A stretch of 64,000 bases of DNA, from NCBI RefSeq assembly GCF_026230105.1, contig NW_026614268.1, positions 1 to 64,000 on the forward strand, written 5' to 3'. This DNA comes from Diorhabda sublineata (taxonomy: Eukaryota; Arthropoda; Insecta; Coleoptera; Chrysomelidae). This document shows positions 37,897-52,600 of the stretch, piece after piece; position 1 is the stretch's first letter, and the number at the start of each line of letters is the position of its first letter. A program made the position numbers and the translations under genes. The notes under the pieces were generated by a model. The model had not been told where the DNA came from. It was given only the letters and a program-made list of their open reading frames with translations, and made no database searches.

Positions 37897-40800
37897 GAAG
37901 CCCATTGAGGTCAACTGTCACTTTGTGTTAATTGAAAATTTTCAAAGTCTATCTTCCTCATTTGAAGTTGAATTTCAACATTTCTCATATGTTTGAGTGA
38001 GTTTGCGTCTAACTTTGTCAGATATCTTCGAAAAACATCCATTGAAGCCCATTGAAGTCAACTGTCACTTTGTGTTAATTGAAAATTTTCAAAGTCTATC
38101 TTCCTCATTTGAAGTCGAATTTCAACATTTCTTATATATTTGAGTGAGTTCGCATCTAACACTGTCAGATATCGTCGAATAACATCCATTGAAGCCCATT
38201 GAAGTCAACTGTCACTTTGTGTTACTTGAAAATTTTCAAAGTCTATCTTCCTCATTTGAAGTCGAAGTTCAACATTTCTTGTATATTTTAGTGAGTTCGC
38301 ATCTAACTTTGTCAGATATCGTCGAATTTCATCCATTGAAGCCCATTAAGGTCAACTGTCACTTTGTGTTAATTGAAAATTTTCTAAGTATATCTTCCTC
38401 ATTTGAAGTCGAATTTTAACATTTCTTATATATTTGAGTGAGTTCGCATCTAACTTTGTCAGATATCGTCGAATAGCATCCATTGAAGCCCATTGAGGTC
38501 AACTGTCACTTTGTGTTAATTGAAAATTTTCAAAGTCTATCTTCCTCATTTGAAGTCGAATTTCAACATTTCTCATATGTTTGAGTGAGTTTGCGTCTAA
38601 CTTTGTCAGATATCTTCGAAAAACATCCATTGAAGCCCATTGAAGTCAACTGTCACTTTGTGTTAATTGAAAATTTTCAAAGTCTATCTTCCTCATTTGA
38701 AGTCGAATTTCAACATTTCTTATATATTTGAGTGAGTTCGCATCTAACACTGTCAGATATCGTCGAATAACATCCATTGAAGCCCATTGAAGTCAACTGT
38801 CACTTTGTGTTAATTGAAAATTTTCAAAGTCTATCTTCCTCATTTGAAGTCGAACTTCAACATTTCTTGTATATTTTAGTGAGTTCGCATCTAGCTTTGT
38901 CAGATATCGTCGAATATCATCCATTGAAGCCCATTGAGGTCAACTGTCACTTTGTGTTAATTGAAAATTTTCAAAGTCTATCTTCCTCATTTGAAGTCGA
39001 ATTTTAACATTTCTTATATATTTGAGTGAGTTCGCATCTAACTTTGTCAGATATCGTCGAATAACATCCATTGAAGCCCATTGAAGCCAACTGTCACTTT
39101 GTGTTAATTGAAAATTTTCTAAGTCTATCTTCCTCATTTGAAGTCGAACTTCAACATTTCTTGTATATTTTAGTGAGTTCGCATCTAGCTTTGTCAGATA
39201 TCGTCGAATATCATCCATTGAAGCCCATTGAGGTCAACGTCACTTTGTGTTAATTGAAAATTTTCAAAGTCTATCTTCCTCATTTGAAGTCGAATTTTAA
39301 CATTTCTTATATATTTGAGTGAGTTCGCATATAACTTTGTCAGATATCGTCGATTAACATCCATTGAAGCCCATTGAAGTCAACTGTCACTTTGTGTTAA
39401 TTGAAAATTTTCTAAGTCTATCTTCCTCATTTGAAGTCGAATTTCAACATTTCTTATATATTGAGTGAGTTCGTCTAACTGTCAGATATCATCGAAAAAC
39501 ATCTTTTGAAGCCCATTGAAGCCAACTGTCACTTTGTGTTAATTGAAAATTTTCTAAGTCTATCTTCCTCATTTGAAGTCGAATTTCAACATTTCTTATA
39601 TATTTGAGTGAGTTCGCATCTAACACTGTCAGATATCGTCGAATAACATCCATTGAAGCCCATTGAAGTCAACTGTCACTTTGTGTTAATTGAAAATTTT
39701 CAAAGTCTATCTTCCTCATTTGAAGTCGAACTTCAACATTTCTTGTATATTTTAGTGAGTTCGCATCTAGCTTTGTCAGATATCGTCGAATATCATCCAT
39801 TGAAGCCCATTGAGGTCAACTGTCACTTTGTGTTAATTGAAAATTTTCAAAGTCTATCTTCCTCATTTGAAGTCGAATTTTAACATTTCTTATATATTTG
39901 AGTGAGTTCGCATCTAACTTTGTCAGATATCGTCGATTAACATCCATTGAAGCCCATTGAAGCCAACTGTCACTTTGTGTTCATTGAAAATTTTCAAAGT
40001 CTATCTTCCTCATTTGAAGTCGAATTCCAACATTTCTCATATATTTGAGTGAGTTTGCGTCTAACTTTGTCAGATATCTTCGAAAAACATCCATTGAAGC
40101 GCATTGAAGTCAACTGTCACTTTGTGTTAATTGAAAATTTTCAAGGTCTATCTTCCTCATTTGAAGTCGAGTTTCAACATTTCTTATATATTGAGTGAGT
40201 TCGTCTAACTGTCAGATATCATCGAAAAACATCTTTTGAAGCCCATTGAAGCCAACTGTCACTTTGTGTTAATTGAAAATTTTCTAAGTCTATCTTCCTC
40301 ATTTGAAGTCGAATTTCAACATTTCTTATATATTTGAGTGAGTTCGCATCTAACACTGTCAGATATCGTCGAATAACATCCATTGAAGCCCATTGAAGTC
40401 AACTGTCACTTTGTGTTAATTGAAAATTTTCAAAGTCTATCTTCCTCATTTGAAGTCGAACTTCAACATTTCTTGTATATTTTAGTGAGTTCGCATCTAA
40501 CTTTGTCAGATATCGTCGAATATCATCCATTGAAGCCCTTTGAGGTCAACTGTCACTTTGTGTTAATTGAAAATTTTTAAAGTCTATCTTCCTAATTTGA
40601 AGTCGAATTTTAACATTTCTTATATATTTGAGTGAGTTCGTATCTAGCTTTGTCAGATATCGTCGAATAGCATCCATTGAAGCCCATTGAGGTCAACTGT
40701 CACTTTGTGTTAATTGAAAATTTTCAAAGTATATCTTCCTCATTTGAAGTCGAACTTCAACATTACTTGTATATTTTAGTGAGTTCGCATCTAACTTTGT

Positions 40801-42480
40801 CAGATATCGTCGAATATCATCCATTGAAGCCCATTGAGGTCAACTGTCACTTTGTGTTAATTGAAAATTTTCAAAGTCTATCTTCCTCATTTGAAGTCGA
40901 ATTTCAACATTTCTCATATATTTGAGTGAGTTTGCGTCTAACTTTGTCAGATATCTTCGAAAAACATCCATTGAAGCCCATTGAAGTCAACTGTCACTTT
41001 GTGTTAATTGAAAATTTTCAAAGTCTATCTTCCTCATTTGAAATCGAATTTCAACATTTCTTATATATTTGAGTGAGTTCGCATCTAACTTTGTCAGATA
41101 TCGTCGAATAGCATCCATTGAAGCCCATTGAGGTCAACTGTCACTTTGTGTTAATTGAAAATTTTCAAAGTCTATCTTCCTCATTTGAAGTCGAATTTTA
41201 ACATTTCTTATATATTTGAGTGAGTTCGCATCTAACTCTGTCAGATATCGTCGAATAACATCCATTGAAGCCCATTGAAGTCAACTGTCACTTTGTGTTA
41301 ATTGAAAATTTTCTAAGTCTATCTTCCTCATTTGAAGTCGAATTTTAACATTTCTTATATATTTGAGTGAGTTCGCATCTAACTTTGTCAGATATCGTCG
41401 AATAGCATCCATTGAAGCCCATTGAGGTCAACTGTCACTTTGTGTTAATTGAAAATTTTCAAAGTCTATCTTCCTCATTTGAAGTCGAATTTCAACATTT
41501 CTCATATGTTTGAGTGAGTTTGCGTCTAACTTTGTCAGATATCTTCGAAAAACATCCATTGAAGCCCATTGAAGTCAACTGTCACTTTGTGTTAATTGAA
41601 AATTTTCAAAGTCTATCTTCCTCATTTGAAGTCGAATTTCAACATTTCTTATATATTTGAGTGAGTTCGCATCTAACACTGTCAGATATCGTCGAATAAC
41701 ATCCATTGAAGCCCATTGAAGTCAACTGTCACTTTGTGTTAATTGAAAATTTTCAAAGTCTATCTTCCTCATTTGAAGTCGAACTTCAACATTTCTTGTA
41801 TATTTTAGTGAGTTCGTCTAACTGTCAGATATCATCGAAAAACATCTTTTGAAGCCCATTGAAGCCAACTGTCACTTTGTGTTAATTGAAAATTTTCTAA
41901 ATCTATCTTCCTCATTTGAAGTCGAATTTCAACATTTCTTATATATTTGAGTGAGTTCGCATCTAACACTGTCAGATATCGTCGAATAACATCCATTGAA
42001 GCCCATTGAAGTCAACTGTCACTTTGTGTTAATTGAAAATTTTCAGTCTATCTTCCTCATTTGAAGTCGAACTTCAACATTTCTTGTATATTTTAGTGAG
42101 TTCGCATCTAACTTTGTCAGATATCGTCGAATATCATCCATTGAAGCCCATTGAGGTCAACTGTCACTTTGTGTTAATTGAAAATTTTCAAAGTCTATCT
42201 TCCTCATTTGAAGTCGAATTTCAACATTTCTTATATATTGAGTGAGTTCGCATCCAGCTTTGTCAGATATCGTCGAATAGCATCCATTGAAGCCCATTGA
42301 GGTCAACTGTCACTTTGTGTTAATTGAAAATTTTCAAAGTCTATCTTCCTCATTTGAAGTCGAACTTCAACATTACTTGTATATTTTAGTGAGTTCGCAT
42401 CTAACTTTGTCAGATATCGTCGAATATCATCCATTGAAGCCCATTGAGGTCAACTGTCACTTTGTGTTAATTGAAAATTT
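37897..42480 (+). repeat. Right-hand copy of the 23.1-27.8 kb block
   Basis: This matches 23115-27840 with one 142-bp monomer missing near 39.06 kb, where the 'catctaac' unit is joined directly to a 'gaagccaac' unit. Private changes in this copy include 'gtcgagtttc' (near 40168), 'gccctttgagg' (near 40537) and 'catccagc' (near 42252). Confidence 0.83.
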
Positions 42481-45400
42481 TCAGTCTATCTTCCTCATTT
42501 GAAGTCGAATTTCAACATTTCTCATATATTTGAGTGAGTTTGCGTCTAACTTTGTCAGATATCTTCGAAAAACATCCATTGAAGCCCATTGAAGTCAACT
42601 GTCACTTTGTGTTAATTGAAAATTTTCAAAGTCTATCTTCCTCATTTGAAGTCGAATTTCAACATTTCTTATATATTTGATTGAGTTCGCATCTAACTCT
42701 GTCAGATATCGTCGATTAACATCCATTCAAGCCCATTGAAGTCAACTGTCACTTTGTGTTACTTGAAAATTTTCAAAGTCTATCTTCCTCATTTGAAGTC
42801 GAAGTTCAACATTTCTTGTATATTTTAGTGAGTTCGCATCTAACTTTGTCAGATATCGTCGAATTTCAACCATTGAAGCCCATTAAGGTCAACTGTCACT
42901 TTGTGTTAATTGAAAATTTTCTAAGTATATCTTCCTCATTTGAAGTCGAATTTTAACATTTCTTATATATTTGAGTGAGTTCGCATCTAACTTTGTCAGA
43001 TATCTTCGAAAAACATCCATTGAAGCCCATTGAAGTCAACTGTCACTTTGTGTTAATTGAAAATTTTCAAAGTCTATCTTCCTCATTTGAAGTCGAATTT
43101 TAACATTTCTTATATATTTGAGTGAGTTCGCATATAACTTTGTCAGATATCGTCGATTAACATCCATTGAAGCCCATTGAAGTCAACTGTCACTTTGTGT
43201 TAATTGAAAATTTTCTAAGTCTATCTTCCTCATTTGAAGTCGAATTTCAACATTTCTTATATATTGAGTGAGTTCGTCTAACTGTCAGATATCATCGAAA
43301 AACATCTTTTGAAGCCCATTGAAGCCAACTGTCACTTTGTGTTAATTGAAAATTTTCTAAGTCTATCTTCCTCATTTGAAGTCGAATTTCAACATTTCTT
43401 ATATATTTGAGTGAGTTCGCATCTAACACTGTCAGATATCGTCGAATAACATCCATTGAAGCCCATTGAAGTCAACTGTCACTTTGTGTTAATTGAAAAT
43501 TTTCAAAGTCTATCTTCCTCATTTGAAGTCGAACTTCAACATTTCTTGTATATTTTAGTGAGTTCGCATCTAGCTTTGTCAGATATCGTCGAATATCATC
43601 CATTGAAGCCCATTGAGGTCAACTGTCACTTTGTGTTAATTGAAAATTTTCAAAGTCTATCTTCCTCATTTGAAGTCGAATTTTAACATTTCTTATATAT
43701 TTGAGTGAGTTCGCATCTAACTTTGTCAGATATCGTCGATTAACATCCATTGAAGCCCATTGAAGCCAACTGTCACTTTGTGTTCATTGAAAATTTTCAA
43801 AGTCTATCTTCCTCATTTGAAGTCGAATTCCAACATTTCTCATATATTTGAGTGAGTTTGCGTCTAACTTTGTCAGATATCTTCGAAAAACATCCATTGA
43901 AGCGCATTGAAGTCAACTGTCACTTTGTGTTAATTGAAAATTTTCAAGGTCTATCTTCCTCATTTGAAGTCGAATTTCAACATTTCTTATATATTGAGTG
44001 AGTTCGTCTAACTGTCAGATATCATCGAAAAACATCTTTTGAAGCCCATTGAAGCCAACTGTCACTTTGTGTTAATTGAAAATTTTCTAAGTCTATCTTC
44101 CTCATTTGAAGTCGAATTTCAACATTTCTTATATATTTGAGTGAGTTCGCATCTAACACTGTCAGATATCGTCGAATAACATCCATTGAAGCCCATTGAA
44201 GTCAACTGTCACTTTGTGTTAATTGAAAATTTTCAAAGTCTATCTTCCTCATTTGAAGTCGAACTTCAACATTTCTTGTATATTTTAGTGAGTTCGCATC
44301 TAACTTTGTCAGATATCGTCGAATATCATCCATTGAAGCCCATTGAGGTCAACTGTCACTTTGTGTTAATTGAAAATTTTTAAAGTCTATCTTCCTAATT
44401 TGAAGTCGAATTTTAACATTTCTTATATATTTGAGTGAGTTCGTATCTAGCTTTGTCAGATATCGTCGAATAGCATCCATTGAAGCCCATTGAGGTCAAC
44501 TGTCACTTTGTGTTAATTGAAAATTTTCAAAGTATATCTTCCTCATTTGAAGTCGAACTTCAACATTACTTGTATATTTTAGTGAGTTCGCATCTAACTT
44601 TGTCAGATATCGTCGAATATCATCCATTGAAGCCCATTGAGGTCAACTGTCACTTTGTGTTAATTGAAAATTTTCAAAGTCTATCTTCCTCATTTGAAGT
44701 CGAATTTCAACATTTCTCATATATTTGAGTGAGTTTGCGTCTAACTTTGTCAGATATCTTCGAAAAACATCCATTGAAGCCCATTGAAGTCAACTGTCAC
44801 TTTGTGTTAATTGAAAATTTTCAAAGTCTATCTTCCTCATTTGAAATCGAATTTCAACATTTCTTATATATTTGAGTGAGTTCGCATCTAACTTTGTCAG
44901 ATATCGTCGAATAGCATCCATTGAAGCCCATTGAGGTCAACTGTCACTTTGTGTTAATTGAAAATTTTCAAAGTCTATCTTCCTCATTTGAAGTCGAATT
45001 TTAACATTTCTTATATATTTGAGTGAGTTCGCATCTAACTCTGTCAGATATCGTCGAATAACATCCATTGAAGCCCATTGAAGTCAACTGTCACTTTGTG
45101 TTAATTGAAAATTTTCTAAGTCTATCTTCCTCATTTGAAGTCGAATTTTAACATTTCTTATATATTTGAGTGAGTTCGCATCTAACTTTGTCAGATATCG
45201 TCGAATAGCATCCATTGAAGCCCATTGAGGTCAACTGTCACTTTGTGTTAATTGAAAATTTTCAAAGTCTATCTTCCTCATTTGAAGTCGAATTTCAACA
45301 TTTCTCATATGTTTGAGTGAGTTTGCGTCTAACTTTGTCAGATATCTTCGAAAAACATCCATTGAAGCCCATTGAAGTCAACTGTCACTTTGTGTTAATT

Positions 45401-45983
45401 GAAAATTTTCAAAGTCTATCTTCCTCATTTGAAGTCGAATTTCAACATTTCTTATATATTTGAGTGAGTTCGCATCTAACACTGTCAGATATCGTCGAAT
45501 AACATCCATTGAAGCCCATTGAAGTCAACTGTCACTTTGTGTTAATTGAAAATTTTCAAAGTCTATCTTCCTCATTTGAAGTCGAACTTCAACATTTCTT
45601 GTATATTTTAGTGAGTTCGTCTAACTGTGAGATATCATTGAAAAACATCTTTTGAAGCCCATTGAAGCCAACTGCCACTTTGTGTTAATTGAAAATTTTC
45701 TAAATCTATCTTCCTCATTTGAAGTCGAATTTCAACATTTCTTATATATTTGAGTGAGTTCGCATCTAACACTGTCAGATATCGTCGAATAACATCCATT
45801 GAAGCCCATTGAAGTCAACTGTCACTTTGTGTTAATTGAAAATTTTCAGTCTATCTTCCTCATTTGAAGTCGAACTTCAACATTTCTTGTATATTTTAGT
45901 GAGTTCGCATCTAACTTTGTCAGATATCGTCGAATATCATCCATTGAAGCCCATTGAGGTCAACTGTCACTTTGTGTTAATTG
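39240..45983 (+). repeat. Higher-order repeat, 26-monomer period of 3803 bp
   Basis: 39240-42180 recurs at 43043-45983 with offset 3803, which fits twenty-six monomers with several shortened ones. The markers 'gaattccaac' (40022, 43825) and 'agcgcattg' (near 40099, 43902) keep this spacing. The right copy has private changes 'tgtgagatatcattg' near 45627 and 'actgccac' near 45672. The 0.86 kb between the two is of other monomer types, including a 'ttcaaccattg' unit near 42.87 kb. Confidence 0.85.
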
Positions 45984-48900
45984 AAAATTTTCAAAATCTA
46001 TCTTCCTCATTTGAAGTCGAATTTTAACATTTCTTATATATTTGAGTGAGTTCGCATCTAGCTTTGTCAGATATCGTCGAATAGCATCCATTGAAGCCCA
46101 TTGAGGTCAACTGTCACTTTGTGTTAATTGAAAATTTTCAAAGTCTATCTTCCTCATTTGAAGTCGAACTTCAACATTACTTGTATATTTTAGTGAGTTC
46201 GCATCTAACTCTGTCAGATATCGTCGAATAACATCCATTCAAGCCCATTGAAGTCAACTGTCACTTTGTGTTACTTGAAAATTTTCAAAGTCTATCTTCC
46301 TCATTTGAAGTCGAAGTTCAACATTTCTTGTATATTTTAGTGAGTTCGCATCTAACTTTGTCAGATATCGTCGAATTTCATCCATTGAAGCCCATTAAGG
46401 TCAACTGTCACTTTGTGTTAATTGAAAATTTTCTAAGTATATCTTCCTCATTTGAAGTCGAATTTTAACATTTCTTATATATTTGAGTGAGTTCGCATCT
46501 AACTCTGTCAGATATCGTCGAATAACATCCATTGAAGCCCATTGAAGTCAACTGTCACTTTGAGTTAATTGAAAATTTTCTAAGTCTATCTTCCTCATTT
46601 GAAGTCGAATTTCAACATTTCTTATATATTTGAGTGAGTTCGCATCTAACACTGTCAGATATCGTCGAATAACATCCATTGAAGCCTATTGAAGTCAACT
46701 GTCACTTTGTGTTAATTGAAAATTTTCAAAGTCTATCTTCCTCATTTGAAGTCGAACTTCAACATTTCTTGTATATTTTAGTGAGTTCGCATCTAACTTT
46801 GTCAGATATCGTCGAATATCATCCATTGAAGCCCATTGAGGTCAACTGTCACTTTGTGTTAATTGAAAATTTTCAAAGTCTATCTTCCTCATTTGAAGTC
46901 GAATATCAACATTTCTTATATATTGAGTGAGTTCGCATCTAGCTTTGTCAGATATCGTCGAATAGCATCCATTGAAGCCCATTGAGGTCAACTGTCACTT
47001 TGTGTTAATTGAAAATTTTCAAAGTCTATCTTCCTCATTTGAAGTCGAACTTCAACATTACTTGTATATTTTAGTGAGTTCGCATCTAACTTTGTCAGAT
47101 ATCGTCGAATATCATCCATTGAAGCCCATTGAGGTCAACTGTCACTTTGTGTTAATTGAAAATTTTCAAAGTCTATCTTCATCATTTGAAGTCGAATTTC
47201 AACATTTCTCATATATTTGAGTGAGTTTGCGTCTAACTTTGTCAGATATCTTCGAAAAACATCCATTGAAGCCCATTGAAGTCAACTGTCACTTTGTGTT
47301 AATTGGAAATTTTCAAAGTCTATCTTCCTCATTTGAAGTCGAATTTCAACATTTCTTATATATTTGAGTGAGTTCGCATCTAACTCTGTCAGATATCGTC
47401 GAATAACATCCATTCAAGCCCATTGAAGTCAACTGTCACTTTGTGTTACTTGAAAATTTTCAAAGTCTATCTTCCTCATTTGAAGTCGAAGTTCAACATT
47501 TCTTGTATATTTTAGTGAGTTCGCATCTAACTTTGTCAGATATCGTCGAATTTCATCCATTGAAGCCCATTAAGGTCAACTGTCACTTTGTGTTAATTGA
47601 AAATTTTCTAAGTATATCTTCCTCATTTGAAGTCGAATTCTAACATTTCTTATATATTTGAGTGAGTTCGCATCTAACTCTGTCAGATATCGTCGAATAA
47701 CATCCATTGAAGCCCACTGAAGTCAACTGTCACTTTGTGTTAATTGAAAATTTTCTAACTCTATCTTCCTCATTTGAAGTCGAATTTCAACATTTCTTAT
47801 ATATTTGAGTGAGTTCGCATCTAACACTGTCAGATATCGTCGAATAACATCCATTGAAGCCCATTGAAGTCAACTGTCACTTTGTGTTAATTGAAAATTT
47901 TCAAAGTCTATCTTCCTCATTTGAAGTCGAACTTCAACATTTCTTATATATTGAGTGAGTTCGTCTAACTGTCAGATATCATCGAAAAACATCTATTGAA
48001 GCCCATTGAAGCCAACTGTCACTTTGTGTTAATTGTAAATTTTCTAAGTCTATCTTCCTCATTTGAAGTCGAATTTCAACATTTCTTATATATTTGAGTG
48101 AGTTCGCATCTAACACTGTCAGATATCGTCGAATAACATCCATTGAAGCCCATTGAAGTCAACTGTCACTTTGTGTTAATTGAAAATTTTCGAAGTCTAT
48201 CTTCCTCATTTGAAGTCGAACTTCAACATTTCTTGTATATTTTAGTGAGTTCGCATCTAACTTTGTCAGATATCGTCGAATATCATCCATTGAAGCCCAT
48301 TGAGGTCAACTGTCACTTTGTGTTAATTGAAAATTTTCAAAGTCTATCTTCCTCATTTGAAGTCGAATTTCAACATTTCTTATATATTGAGTGAGTTCGC
48401 ATCTAGCTTTGTCAGATATCGTCGAATAGCATCCATTGAAGCCCATTGAGGTCAACTGTCACTTTGTGTTAATTGAAAATTTTCAAAGTCTATCTTCCTC
48501 ATTTGAAGTCGAATTTCAACATTTCTTATATATTTGAGTGAGTTCGCATCTAACTTTGTCAGATATCGTCGATTAACATCCATTGAAGCCCATTGAAGTC
48601 AACTGTCACTTTGTGTTAATTGAAAATTTTCTAAGTCTATCTTCCTCATTTGAAGTCGAATTTCAACATTTCTTATATATTGAGTGAGTTCGTCTAACTG
48701 TCAGATATCATCGAAAAACATCTATTGGAGCCCATTGAAGCCAACTGTCACTTAGTGTTAATTGAAAATTTTCTAAGTCTATCTTCCTCATTTGAAGTCG
48801 AATTTCAACATTTCTTATATATTTGAGTGAGTTCGCATCTAACACTGTCAGATATCGTCGAATAACATCCATTGAAGCCTATTGAAGTCAACTGTCACTT

Positions 48901-49600
48901 TGTGTTAATTGAAAATTTTCAAAGTCTATCTTCCTCATTTGAAGTCGAACTTCAACATTTCTTGTATATTGAGTGAGTTTGTCTAACTGTCAGATATCAT
49001 CGAAAAACATCTTTTGAAGCCCATTGAAGCCAACTGTCACTTTGTGTTAATTGAAAATTTTCTAAGTCTATCTTCCTCATTTGAAGTCGAATTTTAACAT
49101 TTCTTATATATTTGAGTGAGTTCGCATCTAGCTTTGTCAGATATCGTCGAATAGCATCCATTGAAGCCCATTGAGGTCAACTGTCACTTTGTGTTAATTG
49201 AAAATTTTCAAAGTCTATCTTCCTCATTTGAAGTCGAACTTCAACATTACTTGTATATTTTAGTGGGTTCGCATCTAACTTTGTCAGATATCGTCGAATA
49301 TCATCCATTGAAGCCCATTGAGGTCAACTGTCACTTTGTGTTAATTGAAAATTTTCAAAGTCTATCTTCCTCATTTGAAGTCGAATTTCAACATTTCTTA
49401 TATATTTGAGTGAGTTCGCATCTAACTCTGTCAGATATCGTCGAATAACATCCATTGAAGCTCATTGAAGCCAACTGTCACTTTGTGTTAATTGAAAATT
49501 TTCTAAGTCTATCTTCCTCATTCGAAGTCGAATTTCAACATTTCTTATATATTGAGTGAGTTCGCATCTAACTCTGTCAGATATCGTCGAATAGCATCCA
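45984..49600 (+). repeat. Satellite units including the 46969-48399 copy of 18.1-19.6 kb
   Basis: The 'ccattcaag' plus 'gttacttg' unit occurs twice, 1175 bp apart (near 46235 and 47410), with about 0.5 kb of matching sequence after each. The stretch 46969-48399 matches 18130-19560. From 48.4 to 49.6 kb there are 142-bp units and an unusual 'cttgtatattgagtgag' unit near 48.97 kb that mixes two subtypes. No gene is seen. Confidence 0.78.
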
Positions 49601-52600
49601 TTGAAGCCAATTGAGGTCAACTGTCACTTTGTGTTAATTGAAAATTTTCTAAGTCTATCTTCCTCATTTGAAGTCGAATTTCAACATTTCTCATATGTTT
49701 GAGTGAGTTCGCATCTAACTCTGTCAGATATCGTCGAATAACATCCATTGAAGCCCATTGAAGCCAACTGTCACTTTGTGTTAATTGAAAATTTTCAAAG
49801 TCTATCTTCCTCATTTGAAGTCGAATTTCAACATTTCTTATATATTTGAGTGAGTTCGCATCTAACTTTGTCAGATATCGTCGAATAGCATCCATTGAAG
49901 CCCATTGAAGCCAACTGTCACTTTGTGTTAATTGAAAATTTTCAAAGTCTATCTTCCTCATTTGAAGTCGAATTTCAACATTTCTCATATGTTTGAGTGA
50001 GTTTGCGTCTAACTTTGTCAGATATCTTCGAAAAACATCCATTGAAGCCCATTGAAGTCAACTGTCACTTTGTGTTAATTGAAAATTTTCAAAGTCTATC
50101 TTCCTCATTTGAAGTCGAATTTCAACATTTCTTATATATTTGAGTGAGTTCGCATCTAACACTGTCAGATATCGTCGAATAACATCCATTGAAGCCCATT
50201 GAAGTCAACTGTCACTTTGTGTTAATTGAAAATTTTCAAAGTCTATCTTCCTCATTTGAAGTCGAACTTCAACATTTCTTGTATATTTTAGTGAGTTCGC
50301 ATCTAACTTTATCAGATATCGTCGAATATCATCCATTGAAGCCCATTGAGGTCAATTGTCACTTTGTGTTAATTGAAAATTTTCAAAGTCTATCTTCCTC
50401 ATTTGAAGTCGAATTTTAACATTTCTTATATATTTGAGTGAGTTCGCATCTAGCTTTGTCAGATATCGTCGAATAGCATCCATTGAAGCCCATTGAGGTC
50501 AACTGTCACTTTGTGTTAATTGAAAATTTTCAAAGTCTATCTTCCTCATTTGAAGTCGAATTTGAACATTTCTTATATATTTGAGTGAGTTCGCATCTAA
50601 CTTTGTCAGATATCGTCGAATAGCATCCATTGAAGCCCATTGAGGTCAACTGTCACTTTGTGTTAATTGAAAATTTTCAAAGTCTATCTTCCTCATTTGA
50701 AGTCGAATTTCAACATTTCTCATATGTTTGAGTGAGTTCGCATCTAACTCTGTCAGATATCGTCGAATAACATCCATTGAAGCCCATTGAAGCCAACTGT
50801 CACTTTGTGTTAATTGAAAATTTTCTAAGTCTATCTTCCTCATTTGAAGTCGAATTTCAACATTTCTTATATATTTGAGTGAGTTCGCATCTAACTCTGT
50901 CAGATATCGTCGAATAACATCCATTGAAGCCCATTGAAGCCAACTGTCACTTTGTGTTAATTGAAAATTTTCGAAGTCTATCTTCCTCATTTGAAGTCGA
51001 ATTTCAACATTTCTTATATATTTGAGTGAGTTCGCATCTAACTTTGTCAGATATCGTCGAATAGCATCCATTGAATCCCATTGAGGTCAACTGTCACTTT
51101 GTGTTAATTGAAAATTTTCAAAGTCTATCTTCCTCATTTGAAGTCGAATTTCAAGATTTCTCATATGTTTGAGTGAGTTTGCGTCTAACTTTGTCAGATA
51201 TCTTCGAAAAACATCCATTGAAGCCCATTGAAGTCAACTGTCACTTTGTGTTAATTGAAAATTTTCAAAGTCTATCTTCCTCATTTGAAGTCGAATTTCA
51301 ACATTTCTTATATATTTGAGTGAGTTCGCATCTAGCTTTGTCAGATATCGTCGAATATCATCCATTGAAGCCCATTGAGGTCAACTGTCACTTTGTGTTA
51401 ATTGAAAATTTTCAAAGTCTATCTTCCTCATTTGAAGTCGAATTTTAACATTTCTTATATATTTGAGTGAGTTCGCATCTAACTTTGTCAGATATCGTCG
51501 ATTAACATCCATTGAAGCCCATTGAAGTCAACTGTCACTTTGTGTTAATTGAAAATTTTCAAAGTCTATCTTCCTCATTTGAAGTCGAACTTCAACATTT
51601 CTTGTATATTTTAGTGAGTTCGCATCTAACTTTATCAGATATCGTCGAATATCATCCATTGAAGCCCATTGAGGTCAATTGTCACTTTGTGTTAATTGAA
51701 AATTTTCAAAGTCTATCTTCCTCATTTGAAGTCGAATTTCAACATTTCTTATATATTGAGTGAGTTCGTCTAACTGTCAGATATCATCGAAAAACATCTT
51801 TTGAAGCCCATTAAAGCCAACTGTCACTTTGTGTTAATTGAAAATTTTCTAAGTCTATCTTCCTCATTTGAAGTCGAATTTCAACATTTCTTATATATTT
51901 GAGTGAGTTCGCATCTAACACTGTCAGATATCGTCGAATAACATCCATTGAAGCCCATTGAAGTCAACTGTCACTTTGTGTTAATTGAAAATTTTCAAAG
52001 TCTATCTTCCTCATTTGAAGTCGAACTTCAACATTTCTTGTATATTTTAGTGAGTTCGCATCTAACTTTGTCAGATATCGTCGAATATCATCCATTGAAG
52101 CCCATTGAGGTCAACTGTCACTTTGTGTTAATTGAAAATTTTTAAAGTCTATCTTCCTCATTTGAAGTCGAATTTCAACATTTCTCATATGTTTGAGTGA
52201 GTTCGCATCTAACTCTGTCAGATATCGTCGAATAACATCCATTGAAGCCCATTGAAGCCAACTGTCACTTTGTGTTAATTGAAAATTTTCAAAGTCTATC
52301 TTCCTCATTTGAAGTCGAATTTCAACATTTCTTATATATTTGAGTGAGTTCGCATCTAACTTTGTCAGATATCGTCGAATAGCATCCATTGAAGCCAATT
52401 GAGGTCAACTGTCACTTTGTGTTAATTGAAAATTTTCTAAGTCTATCTTCCTCATTTGAAGTCGAATTTCAACATTTCTCATATGTTTGAGTGAGTTCGC
52501 ATCTAACTCTGTCAGATATCGTCGAATAACATCCATTGAAGCCCATTGAAGCCAACTGTCACTTTGTGTTAATTGAAAATTTTCAAAGTCTATCTTCCTC

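Noticed and set aside
49617..50042. Minus-strand open frame of 141 codons with ATG start (also 50646-51071, and shorter ones of 73-95 codons elsewhere)
   Set aside because: The frame is open only where monomers carry 'gaagccaac' instead of 'gaagtcaac'. It repeats every 49 codons and overlaps the forward frames. No promoter, domain or splice structure supports a gene.
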